From: CAIWXH01 sp964555675
GTDB taxonomy: Bacteria; Chloroflexota; Chloroflexia; Chloroflexales; Chloroflexaceae
Length of the DNA stretch: 21,665 nucleotides
Reading direction: 5' to 3'
NCBI GenBank assembly: GCA_964555675.1
Contig: CAZKTU010000099.1
Coordinates: forward strand, 1 to 21,665
Positions 13,574 through 20,933 of the stretch are shown here, piece by piece. The notes beneath the pieces were generated by a model, which made no database searches, was not told the origin of the DNA, and saw nothing but the letters and a program-made list of their open reading frames with translations. How positions within the stretch are numbered: position 1 is the stretch's first letter; every line of letters begins with the position of its first letter. Position numbers and translations under genes: made by a program.

Positions 13574-14473
13574 CTACCCGCCCTGACGCCGCTTCGTCTC
13601 GTAGCGGAGCATCCCGGCGACGCTCATCTGGCTCCAGCTGCGGGCCATCGTGATCGCGGGGCCGTCCTCGGGGTAGGGCAGCCAGCGGGCGGCCAGGGCC
13701 TCGACGTCGCCGCCGCCGTCGGCGATGGCCGCGTCGACCAGGGCCACCAGCTCTTCGAGCCGCTCGTGGGCCCGGTTCAGCTGGAAGGCGACGTCGTCGT
13801 GCGGGCCGTGGTGGGTCACATAGATGCGGGGCAGATTGAGGGCCTGCAGCTTGATGATCGTCGCGCGGTGGGCCGCCAGGTCGTAGGCGGGCACCGGGGT
13901 GACCGGGAAGGCCACGGCCCAGCGGTCCATCACCAGGCCCGCAGCGTCGCCAATAAATAGCCCGCCGCTCTTCAGGTCGCGGTACGAGAGGTGGTCGGGC
14001 GAGTGGCCGGGCGTGGCGATAGCCTCGAGCACCACGTCGCGGCCCAGGTCGAGGCGCAGGGCCTCGGCGGGGCGCAGGCGCTCGGCCGCGATGGGCTTGA
14101 TATCCCCATGGAGGGGCCAGGCCTCCTCGCCCACGGCGCGCCGCACACTCGGCATGAGCTTCGAGGGGTCGACCAGGTGCTGGCCAGTCATGCTGTGGAT
14201 GTAGACGCTGGCGCGAGGCAGGGCCGCGGCCAGGTAGCCGGCGCCGCCCGCGTGGTCCATATGGACGTGAGTGCAGAGGATATGCTCGACCTCCTCGGGG
14301 CGCACACCCAGGGCCTCGAGGCCGGCGAGCGTGTGGGGCACCGTCAGGGCCGTGCCCGTCTCGACCAGGGCCACGCACTCGCCGCGCACCACGTAGGTGA
14401 CGCCGACGCCGGGGATGCCGAGGAGGTTATGGTCGACGGCGGTGATATGCTCATCAACAGGGATGATCTCCAC
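13574..14473 (-). CDS. MBL-fold metallo-hydrolase
   Basis: With the GTG start at 14473 the product has 299 residues. It carries the full metallo-beta-lactamase fold metal-binding set: THVHMDH (HxHxDH), TPGHSPDHLSY, FIGDAAG and a late VTHHGPHDD. This is the glyoxalase II-like hydrolase class, which hydrolyses thioesters, lactones or phosphoesters. The central PGHSPDH with a following GDAAG is typical of many uncharacterised members, so I do not name a substrate. GGAGG lies 7 nt before the GTG. A longer frame from 14587 would run back through the hairpin after the PSP1 gene and is unlikely. It sits downstream of the PSP1 gene on the same strand. Confidence 0.9.
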   Translation of the reverse strand: MEIIPVDEHITAVDHNLLGIPGVGVTYVVRGECVALVETGTALTVPHTLAGLEALGVRPEEVEHILCTHVHMDHAGGAGYLAAALPRASVYIHSMTGQHLVDPSKLMPSVRRAVGEEAWPLHGDIKPIAAERLRPAEALRLDLGRDVVLEAIATPGHSPDHLSYRDLKSGGLFIGDAAGLVMDRWAVAFPVTPVPAYDLAAHRATIIKLQALNLPRIYVTHHGPHDDVAFQLNRAHERLEELVALVDAAIADGGGDVEALAARWLPYPEDGPAITMARSWSQMSVAGMLRYETKRRQGG

Positions 14474-14502
14474 AGCGCCACCTCCAGCTAGTAATTCGAG
14501 TC

Positions 14503-14539
14503 TCAAAATACCACTAGAGACGGCCTCGACCGTCTCTAG
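14503..14539 (-). terminator. Hairpin after the PSP1 gene, probable intrinsic terminator
   Basis: A perfect 10-bp stem, CTAGAGACGG (14514-14523) and CCGTCTCTAG (14530-14539), has a 6-nt loop and is followed on the minus strand by TGGTATTTTG. It begins 7 nt after the PSP1 stop at 14547. It could also act as a cis-regulatory structure ahead of the MBL hydrolase start 40 nt further on. Confidence 0.55.
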
Positions 14540-14546
14540 CAGTGTA

Positions 14547-15771
14547 TCACTCTTTTGGTTCGGTGCTGTCGCCGCCGCCGCCGCCACGGCCGCCGCGCCT
14601 TCTGCGGCGGCGCGCCATGGGCTGCTGGCCCGCGCTCTCGGGCTTGGCGGCCTCGGCCCCCGGCTCGGCGGCTTGCGGCGCCTCGGCCTTCGGGGCGNNN
14701 NNNNNNNNNNNNNNNNNNNNNNNNNNNNNNNNNNNNNNNNNNNNNNNNNNNNNNNNNNNNNNNNNNNNNNNNNNNNNNNNNNNNNNNNNNNNNNNNNTCG
14801 CCCTCGTCCTCGAGCAGTTCGAGGTCCTCGGCCAGCTCGTACTGATCGATCTCATCGCGCAGCTTGCGGCGCTCGCCGCGGTCGCGCTCGGGGGGACGCG
14901 GGGGGCGCGGCTGCGAGGCGGGGGTGATGCCCTCGACATTGCGCGAGCGCGCCATTGCGGCGACCTGGGCCGTGGCCAGCTCGACCTTATCGAGGTCGTA
15001 GGTCTCCTGCATGCCGCTGCTGGCCAGCTGCACAATCAGCTGCTGCTTGAGCACATGCTGGGCGACAACCTCGCCGGGGCCATCGGGGGTCTGGACCCAG
15101 GTGCCCTTGCGCGGCAGCTCGGCCCTGAGGGCCACGTACTGCTCATGCTCGTAGGAGAGGCAGCAGAGCAGACGGCCGCAGACCCCGCTGATCTTGGCCG
15201 GGTTGAGCGGCAGATCCTGGTCCTTGGCCATCTTGATACTGACGCGGGCGTAGTCGGGCAAGAACGAGGCGCAGCAGAGCACGCGGCCGCAGGGGCCGAT
15301 CCCGCCGAGCAGCTTGGCCTCGTCGCGGGGGCCGATCTGCCGCAGCTCGATCCGGCTCTTGAAGGTGCGGGCCAGGTCGCGCACCAGCATGCGGAAGTCG
15401 ACCCGCTTCTCGGCGGTGAAGTAGAAGGTCAGGCGCGAGCCGTCGAAGCTATACTCGGCCTTGACCAGGTTCATGGGCAGGGCGTGCTCGCGGACCTTCT
15501 CGGCGCAGCGGGCGAGCACCTCGTCGTGGCGGGCCTGCAACAGGCGCAGGCGCTCGAGGTCGGTGGCCTCGGCGCGGCGCACCACCGGCTTTAGCTCGCC
15601 GACAATCTCGCCCTCGGGGACCTCGCGGCGCTCGTAGGCCACGCGGGCCAGCTCGAGGCCGCGCACCGTCTCGACGATCACCTGCTCGCCGGGCGTCAGC
15701 TCGAGCTCTTGCGGGTCGAAGTAGTAGATCTTTCCGCTATCCTTGAAGCGGATCCCGACAACAACTGGCAT
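14547..15771 (-). CDS. ricT: PSP1-domain protein, RicT/YaaT family, C-terminal tail interrupted by assembly gap
   Basis: The N-terminal 270 residues match RicT/YaaT: MPVVVGIRFKDSGKIYYF, the PSP1 core with YSFDGSRLTFYFTAEKRVDFR (about 107-127), and two cysteine clusters, GPCGRVLCC (C161, C166, C167) and VCGRLLCCLSYE (C198, C203, C204). In Bacillus, RicT acts with RicA and RicF in an Fe-S-linked complex needed for mRNA processing; here that role is inferred. After about residue 270 an Arg/Pro- and Asp/Glu-rich tail enters the gap. Beyond it the tail is Ala/Glu/Lys, then RRRRRRGGRGGGGG, ending TEPKE at 14547. That ending is out of frame across 100 N, which implies a real gap length divisible by three. 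The cyclase gene ends 12 nt upstream, suggesting one operon. Confidence 0.87.
14698..14797. other. Assembly gap, 100 N
   Basis: Exactly 100 N inside the low-complexity C-terminal tail of the PSP1 gene. Codon phase on either side requires the true missing length to be a multiple of three, so 100 is a placeholder. Confidence 0.99.
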
Positions 15772-15783
15772 AGTCGCTACTTG

Positions 15784-17298
15784 CTACTGCGGGCCGGTCA
15801 CTTTATACGCGCGCACGCGCTGCTGCTTGCCTTTGAGCTGGAGCTCGCCCATCTCCTGAAGCTTGAAGTGGTCGCCCACAAAGCTGGCCGTATCCTGGCC
15901 GATGAAGACGCTCCCGGGCTCGGCGGCGCCTTCGAGGCGCGAGGCGGTGTTGACCGTATCGCCGATGGCCGTGTATTCGAGGCGGTGGCGGGTGCCGAAG
16001 AAGCCGGTATAGGCCGCGCCCGTATTCACGCCGATGCGGATCTGAAAAGCTTTGCTCGGCTCCCACTTGCTGACCAGGCGCTGCTGAGCGCTCTGCATCT
16101 CGAGGGCGGCGGCGACGGCCCTGACGGCATGCTGGTCGTCGACCGGCTCGTCGGGCAGGCGCGGGGCGCCGAACACCGCCATGATACCATCTCCGATGTA
16201 TTTGTCCACCGTACCGTTGTAGCGGAAAATCACATCGGTCATCTCGTGGAGGTACTCATTGAGCAGATCCTGCACCTCGCGGGGCGAGAGGCGCTCGGAG
16301 AGCGAGGTGAAGCCCTTGACGTCGGCGAAGAGCACGGTCACAACCTGCTCCTGGGCTTCCCAGAGCTTGCCGTGCTGGGCGACGTAGCGGGCGAGGGCGC
16401 TGGCGACATTTGGCGAGAGGAAGCGCTCGAGGTTCTTGCGCAGCTCGCCCTGCTGGCGCAGCTCTTCGGTGAGGCGAGCCCGCTCGATCGCGACGGCGGC
16501 GAAGTTGGCGATCGCCACCACCAGGTCGCGGTCGCGCTCGCTGAACTTCTCGCGCCCGGGCGAGTCGAGCAGGATGACCCCGCTGGCGCTGCCCTGGAGC
16601 AGCAGGGGCGCGCAGATCGCCGAGCGGATGTTGGCGCTGATGATACTGTCGGCGCCGGCGAAGTCGAGGCGGGCGTCGCGGGTCAGCACGGCCTCGCCGC
16701 CCTCCAGGGCCTTGCTGACGATGCTGCCCGAGATCGCCACCTCGCCGGTGCCCGTGGGCAGCACGACGCGGGGGACGAGCTCGTCGCCGCGGCGCAGCAG
16801 CAGGAAGCCGCGCTGGGCCGGCACGACGCGCATGATCTCTTCCATCACCAGGTCGAGCAGCTCGCGGAACTCGAGCACCTGGTTCAGGCGCATGCCGATC
16901 GTATAGAACTCCTGGAGGTCGACCGGCTCGAGGTGCAGCTCGTGAACCTTGACGGCGCGGCCGTCGGAGGCGAGGGGGAAGTAGCGGTTATCGTCGAGCA
17001 CCACGCTCTGGGCGGCGCGGTCCTCGAACTGCAGCTCGAAGGGGCCGACGCCGACCACATCGCCATCGCCCAGCTGCTCCTCTTTGACCCGCAGCCGGTT
17101 GACCGTCACCCCGTTGCGGCTCTCGAGGTCGGTCAGCCAGACCCGGCGGTCGCGCAGCTCGAGGCGGGCGTGCTTGCGCGAGACGATCGCGTGGTTGAGG
17201 ACGATCTCGTTATCGAGCTGGCGGCCGATGGTCAGACCCCGCTCGGTGACGGCGAAGGCGCGCTGCTCGCCGTTGACGCTGACAGTCACGCGGGCCAT
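15784..17298 (-). CDS. FHA-GAF-class III adenylate cyclase
   Basis: From the ATG at 17298 the product has 504 residues. The FHA domain (about 1-95) has GLTIGR (R26), SRKH (40-43) and SRNG (N62) for phosphothreonine binding. A GAF domain follows (about 135-275), then a short coiled linker and the class III cyclase domain (about 315-500). Catalytic residues are visible: metal ligands D326 (FADVKGF) and D370 (GDG), adenine-selecting K366 and D447 (TAIGD), and N450/R454. The Lys/Asp pair predicts ATP as substrate, making cAMP. It should be a soluble cyclase controlled by phosphorylated partners and a small ligand. GGAG precedes the ATG; a TTG at 17355 is in frame but lies in the promoter. ricT follows 12 nt downstream. 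Confidence 0.93.
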   Translation of the reverse strand: MARVTVSVNGEQRAFAVTERGLTIGRQLDNEIVLNHAIVSRKHARLELRDRRVWLTDLESRNGVTVNRLRVKEEQLGDGDVVGVGPFELQFEDRAAQSVVLDDNRYFPLASDGRAVKVHELHLEPVDLQEFYTIGMRLNQVLEFRELLDLVMEEIMRVVPAQRGFLLLRRGDELVPRVVLPTGTGEVAISGSIVSKALEGGEAVLTRDARLDFAGADSIISANIRSAICAPLLLQGSASGVILLDSPGREKFSERDRDLVVAIANFAAVAIERARLTEELRQQGELRKNLERFLSPNVASALARYVAQHGKLWEAQEQVVTVLFADVKGFTSLSERLSPREVQDLLNEYLHEMTDVIFRYNGTVDKYIGDGIMAVFGAPRLPDEPVDDQHAVRAVAAALEMQSAQQRLVSKWEPSKAFQIRIGVNTGAAYTGFFGTRHRLEYTAIGDTVNTASRLEGAAEPGSVFIGQDTASFVGDHFKLQEMGELQLKGKQQRVRAYKVTGPQ

Positions 17299-17354
17299 AG
17301 GCTGCTCCGGGGTGAGGGGGACGGCCGGGCGCGCTTGTCGCGCGGCTTCAGGCA

Positions 17355-17383
17355 ATCATAGCACCCAGGCCCAGGCGCGGCAA
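17355..17383 (-). promoter_or_regulatory. Promoter of the adenylate cyclase-ricT operon
   Basis: On the minus strand TTGCCG (17378-17383), a 17-bp spacer and TATGAT (17355-17360) occur, with a TGC extension of the -10. The predicted start is near 17348, leaving a leader of about 50 nt to the ATG at 17298 and ruling out the TTG at 17355 as the translation start. Confidence 0.55.
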
Positions 17384-17420
17384 GGGAGTCGGGGCTTTAC
17401 GATACGGCGTCGTAGCGCCG

Positions 17421-17443
17421 AAAAAGGCCCCGGGCGGGCGGCC
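17421..17443 (-). terminator. Intrinsic terminator after the DtxR-family gene
   Basis: On the minus strand a GC-only segment that can fold through GGCC ends is followed by TTTTT (A5 at 17421-17425 on the plus strand). A longer 8-bp stem (CGTAGCGC at 17411-17418, GCGCTACG at 17449-17456) encloses it and includes the gene's stop codon. Confidence 0.5.
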
Positions 17444-17451
17444 AGGGCGCG

Positions 17452-18171
17452 CTACGGGCAGACCTCGCCCCAGAGGATCTCGGCGATCTCGGGCGAGACG
17501 GTGACCGATTGGCCGGGGCGGAGGAGGGTGACGCCGTAGGCGGGCGAGGTATCCCCGATCGTAAACGAGGCCCCGGGCACTAGGTCGTTGCTCTGGAGGT
17601 AGCGGATGAGGTCGGTGTTCTCCTCGGCCTCTTCGATGATGCGCTTGACGGTGAAGGCGGCCCCGGGGAGGGCCTGGTCGAGGCGGGTCGAGCCCTCGTA
17701 GGCCTCGGCGTTGCCGGGGATGGGGTTGCCGTGGGGGCAGGTCGTCGACTGGCCGACTAGTGCAGTGATACGCGCCTCCATGGTCGGCGAGAGGGCATGC
17801 TCGAGGCGCACGGCCTCTTCGTGGATGAGGTGCCAGGGCACGCCCATGACATCGACGAGGAAGCGCTCGAGGATGCGGTGGCGGCGCACCATGGCCTCGG
17901 CGAAGGTGAAGCCCTCGGGGGTGAAGTGGATCTCGCCGCGGGCGTCGCGGGTGATCAGCTTCTTCTCTTCGAGCTGCTTGAGGATATGGGTGACGGTCGG
18001 CGGCTGGACGCTCATCCAGCGGGCCAGGCGCGCGGCGATCACGGGCTCGTTGCGGGCAGAGAGGTAGTAAATCACCTCGAGATACTCGCGCTCCTTGGCC
18101 GTGGGCCCCTCTTCGCCGGCGTGGTGACGCCGCCGCGGGTGATTGCTCTTGGCGCGTTCCGGGTCGCTCAC
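17452..18171 (-). CDS. DtxR/MntR-family metal-dependent transcriptional regulator
   Basis: The 239-aa product has a basic tail (1-22), a winged helix (about 24-88, with EREYLEVIYYLSA and SVQPPTVTHILKQLEEKKLI), a metal-binding/dimerisation domain (about 89-160) and a C-terminal FeoA/SH3-like domain (about 165-236). Candidate ligands are H98, E102, H117, E124, H125, C145 and H147. The position equivalent to Cys102 of DtxR (four after H117) is Val121. The CPHGNPIPG motif is typical of the family. Such proteins repress Fe or Mn uptake genes when metal is bound; which metal is used here is uncertain. The start is a GTG at 18171. A 19-bp palindrome after the -10 box suggests autoregulation. Confidence 0.92.
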   Translation of the reverse strand: MSDPERAKSNHPRRRHHAGEEGPTAKEREYLEVIYYLSARNEPVIAARLARWMSVQPPTVTHILKQLEEKKLITRDARGEIHFTPEGFTFAEAMVRRHRILERFLVDVMGVPWHLIHEEAVRLEHALSPTMEARITALVGQSTTCPHGNPIPGNAEAYEGSTRLDQALPGAAFTVKRIIEEAEENTDLIRYLQSNDLVPGASFTIGDTSPAYGVTLLRPGQSVTVSPEIAEILWGEVCP

Positions 18172-18193
18172 AGGCTGCCCCTATCGGTCTCGG

Positions 18194-18212
18194 TGCGAAA
18201 ATGCGTTTCGCA
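18194..18212. promoter_or_regulatory. 19-bp palindromic operator upstream of the DtxR-family gene
   Basis: TGCGAAA-ATGCG-TTTCGCA is a perfect 7+5+7 inverted repeat starting 3 nt after the -10 box of the regulator gene, so it covers the transcription start. DtxR/IdeR boxes are also 19-bp palindromes, though with a different sequence. Autoregulation is the simplest inference. Confidence 0.6.
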
Positions 18213-18215
18213 GGC

Positions 18216-18221
18216 ATTATA
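18216..18221 (-). promoter_or_regulatory. -10 box of the DtxR-family gene
   Basis: TATAAT on the minus strand lies 44 nt before the GTG at 18171 and is followed directly by the palindrome at 18194-18212. There is no clear -35. It is divergent from the promoter at 18273-18281. Confidence 0.5.
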
Positions 18222-18272
18222 GCCCGCGGCGAGCCCCAGGGCAACAGGGGTAGGCCGCCCGCCCCCGCCCTA

Positions 18273-18281
18273 TGCTATAAT
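18273..18281 (+). promoter_or_regulatory. Extended -10 promoter of the pseudo-PP2C gene
   Basis: TGCTATAAT lies 33 nt before the ATG at 18315, with AAGGA and GGAAG between the two. There is no -35 match at 17 bp, fitting an extended -10 promoter. About 50 bp separate it from the divergent regulator -10 box. Confidence 0.55.
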
Positions 18282-18314
18282 CGCGTGACAGATCCAAGGA
18301 ACGGAAGCGTACCA

Positions 18315-20933
18315 ATGCAGCGAGTCGAGACGCGCACAGGGCAGCTGGGCCTCGTGGGTGGTATCAGGCAAGAGCAGAGCGACCTGATCACCGTCGTCGA
18401 GCCGGCCTCGCCCTTCGCGCCCGAGGCCCGCAAGGGCAAGCTCTACCTCGTGGTCGAGGCCGACGAGGGCGCGCCGCGCGCCGCCGCGGCCTGCCAGCTC
18501 GTGGCCCGCGTGGTGCGGCGCACCTTCTACGAGGACGGCACCTTCAGCGTCACCTCGGCCCTGCGTTCGGCGATCAGGGCGGCCAACAAGGCCCTCTACG
18601 AGCAGAACTTCAACCTCGCCGCCCAGCAGCGGGCCTATGTCGGCCTCACCTGCGCCGTGCTGCGCGACGGCGACCTCTTCGTCGCCCAGGTGCAGCCCGC
18701 CCAGGCCTATGTCTTCAGCGAGGGGCGCCTGCGGGCGATGCCCGCCCACCCCACCTGGGACCCGGCCCATGTCAGCGTGGCGCCCTTTCTGCGCGCCGGC
18801 TCCCTCGGCACCAGCCTCTTCATCGAGCCCGAGCTGTACCGCTGCACCCTCGCCGTGGGCGACGGGGCGATCTTCTGCTCGAGCCACTTCGCGCAGCCCC
18901 TCGGCCGCGCCGAGGTCGAGGCGGCCCTGCGCGGCGGCGAGCCCGCCACAGTGGTCGAGCGCCTGCAGCAGACGGCGGCCGCCCACGGCCTCGGCGACGC
19001 CCATGCCCTGGCCCTGGCGGTCGTGCCGGCCCTGAGCCCCGCCGCCCGCGCCACGCCCCTCAGCCCCGTGGCCGTCGGCGAACGCGGGCGCCTGCTCGCC
19101 CACTCCCTCGGCGAGCGGCTGGCCGCTCTGGCGGGCGAGGCGACGCGCATCGTGCGGCGGCAGCCCCGGGCCACGCCCAGGCCGGCCGCGCCCCCACGGC
19201 CCGACCCGCTGCACACCATGCCCGACGAGCCGCTCCACTCGGCGCAGCCCATGCCGCGGCCCGCCCCGATCAACCTCGGCGAGAGCATCGGCGAGCGCTA
19301 CGAGCAGAACCGGCGCGCCCAGCCCGACAAGGCGCCCTTGCGGGTCGAGAACCTGCCCCCCTCGGCCTACCTGGGCGAAGAGACTGCCCCGGCCCCCGGC
19401 CCGGTCACCCGCCGCATCGACCTGGGCGACCCCTCGGTGATGGCCCCCGCCCGGCCCTACAGACCGCGCTACGAGGCCCGCCCCCTGATCGACCTGAACT
19501 GGGGCGAGCGCCTGGCCCTGCCGTTCCGCCGCCTGGCGATCGGGGTCGAGGACGGCCTGCGCGCCAGCCGCAACAGGCGCTCGGCGCCGCCGGCCCCCCG
19601 CCCCATACCGCGCGGCCAGGGCCTCTCGTACCGCCGCACCAGGGCGCCCTTCCCCTGGGCCCTGCTGCTCGGCCTGGTGCTGGTGGTGGGCGCCCTGATC
19701 TTCTACGGTCTCTCGCTGACCCGCCAGAACGACCAGCAGCTGGCCCTCGAGTACTTCACCGCCGCCGAGGCCAGCCTGTCGGCAGTGCGCGAGGCCTCGG
19801 ACGAGAATGGCGCCCTCGCGGCCCTCGACCTGGCCCGCGAGGCGATCGACGAGGTGCGGGCCAGCCCCAACGTCACCGATACCAACCCGAGCCTGTGGCT
19901 GCGCTACCAGGAGCTGCAGCGCGAGTATGAGCGAGCCCTCGCGGCAGTGCAGCGCCAGACCTTCTTCGAAAGCCCCGAGGTCCTGGCCACCCACCCCTCG
20001 CCGGCCGGCCTCTTCGCGAGTGTGGTCGTGCCGCCGCCCCTGGCCAACGTCACCGACACCAATGTGCTCGAGGGGCTGCGCTATATCTACGCCCTCGACG
20101 CCGCCGCCCAGAACCCGCGCCTCTACCGCGTGCCCCGCGACGGCGGCACGCCCCAGCCCTACCTGAGCCCCGGCCAGGCCGTGGGCACCACCGTGGTCGG
20201 CCCCCTGCGCGGGGCCCTCTGGCGCATCGACCAGGTGGTCGCGGTCGACGAGGCCACGAGCGGCTTCGGCTACTACTTCCGCAATGCCGGGGCCTGGAAC
20301 TACTCGAAACTCGGGGCCAGCGAGATCTGGAGCCTGCGCGACCGGCTCGACGTCGAGGAGTACGGCGGCAACCTGTATGTCTGGGGCGCCCAGCCCAACG
20401 AGGTGCTGCGCTTCCGCTCGGGCAGCTACGGCGATACGCCCGACTATTGGCTCGACCCCGCCGCCATCCAGGGCCTCGACCTGAGCACCGTGGTCGATAT
20501 GGGCGTCGACGGCAGCATCTACCTGCTGCGCTCGAACGGCACCGTGCTGGCCTTCAGCCAGGGCCTGCCCGTGGGCGAGATCAAGCCCGAGGCGATCACG
20601 CCCCCCATCACGGCGGTGACCCGCTTCTACGTCACCGGGGCCACGGCCGACGAGGGCTACTTCTTCCTGGTCGATACGCTGAACGAGCGGATCATCCAGA
20701 TGGAGAAGGCCAGCGGCAAGGTGATCCAGCAGATTAAGGCCCGCCCCGACGGCGAGGTCCGCCTCGACCAGCTGGCCAGCCTCTTCATCGATAGCAGCGG
20801 CGCCCGCCCGATCCTCTACCTGGTCAACGCCGGCCAGATCATCCGCGCCGAGCTGCCCGCCCCGCCGCGCTCGTTCCGCGAGCAGCCCGAGGGCGCCGCC
20901 ACGCCCGCCCCGGCGCTCACCCCGGCCCCATGA
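18315..20933 (+). CDS. Membrane protein: degenerate PP2C-like cytoplasmic domain, TM helix, extracytoplasmic propeller-like domain
   Basis: From the ATG at 18315 the product has 872 residues. Residues 10-240 follow the PP2C phosphatase layout: GIRQEQSD, VVEADEGAP, GLTCAVLRDGDLFVAQVQPAQAYVF, GDGAIFCSSHF. The metal-binding aspartates are missing: the usual DGxGG is ADEGA, VGDSR is VQPAQ, and CSDGL is CSSHF. A Pro-rich linker (about 285-435) leads to one TM helix (448-468), a helical segment (about 475-560) and an all-beta region with propeller-like repeats (about 600-850). Cytoplasm is expected for the N-terminus. Likely a non-catalytic sensor or scaffold (inference). An in-frame start at 18201 would cross the promoter and is rejected. 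The stop overlaps the next gene (ATGA). Confidence 0.83.
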   Translation: MQRVETRTGQLGLVGGIRQEQSDLITVVEPASPFAPEARKGKLYLVVEADEGAPRAAAACQLVARVVRRTFYEDGTFSVTSALRSAIRAANKALYEQNFNLAAQQRAYVGLTCAVLRDGDLFVAQVQPAQAYVFSEGRLRAMPAHPTWDPAHVSVAPFLRAGSLGTSLFIEPELYRCTLAVGDGAIFCSSHFAQPLGRAEVEAALRGGEPATVVERLQQTAAAHGLGDAHALALAVVPALSPAARATPLSPVAVGERGRLLAHSLGERLAALAGEATRIVRRQPRATPRPAAPPRPDPLHTMPDEPLHSAQPMPRPAPINLGESIGERYEQNRRAQPDKAPLRVENLPPSAYLGEETAPAPGPVTRRIDLGDPSVMAPARPYRPRYEARPLIDLNWGERLALPFRRLAIGVEDGLRASRNRRSAPPAPRPIPRGQGLSYRRTRAPFPWALLLGLVLVVGALIFYGLSLTRQNDQQLALEYFTAAEASLSAVREASDENGALAALDLAREAIDEVRASPNVTDTNPSLWLRYQELQREYERALAAVQRQTFFESPEVLATHPSPAGLFASVVVPPPLANVTDTNVLEGLRYIYALDAAAQNPRLYRVPRDGGTPQPYLSPGQAVGTTVVGPLRGALWRIDQVVAVDEATSGFGYYFRNAGAWNYSKLGASEIWSLRDRLDVEEYGGNLYVWGAQPNEVLRFRSGSYGDTPDYWLDPAAIQGLDLSTVVDMGVDGSIYLLRSNGTVLAFSQGLPVGEIKPEAITPPITAVTRFYVTGATADEGYFFLVDTLNERIIQMEKASGKVIQQIKARPDGEVRLDQLASLFIDSSGARPILYLVNAGQIIRAELPAPPRSFREQPEGAATPAPALTPAP

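Noticed and set aside
14536..14546. PSP1 ending at 14536
   Set aside because: It depends on reading 100 placeholder N as real length. The frame ending at 14547 gives a coherent tail.
15709..17361. 550-codon plus-strand frame opposite the adenylate cyclase
   Set aside because: The His/Leu/Ala/Asp-rich product lacks motifs and the minus strand encodes an intact FHA-GAF-cyclase.
18201..18314. Earlier start for the pseudo-PP2C protein
   Set aside because: It would place the coding region over the operator palindrome and the -10 box at 18276-18281. The ATG at 18315 has a ribosome site and the conserved N-terminus.
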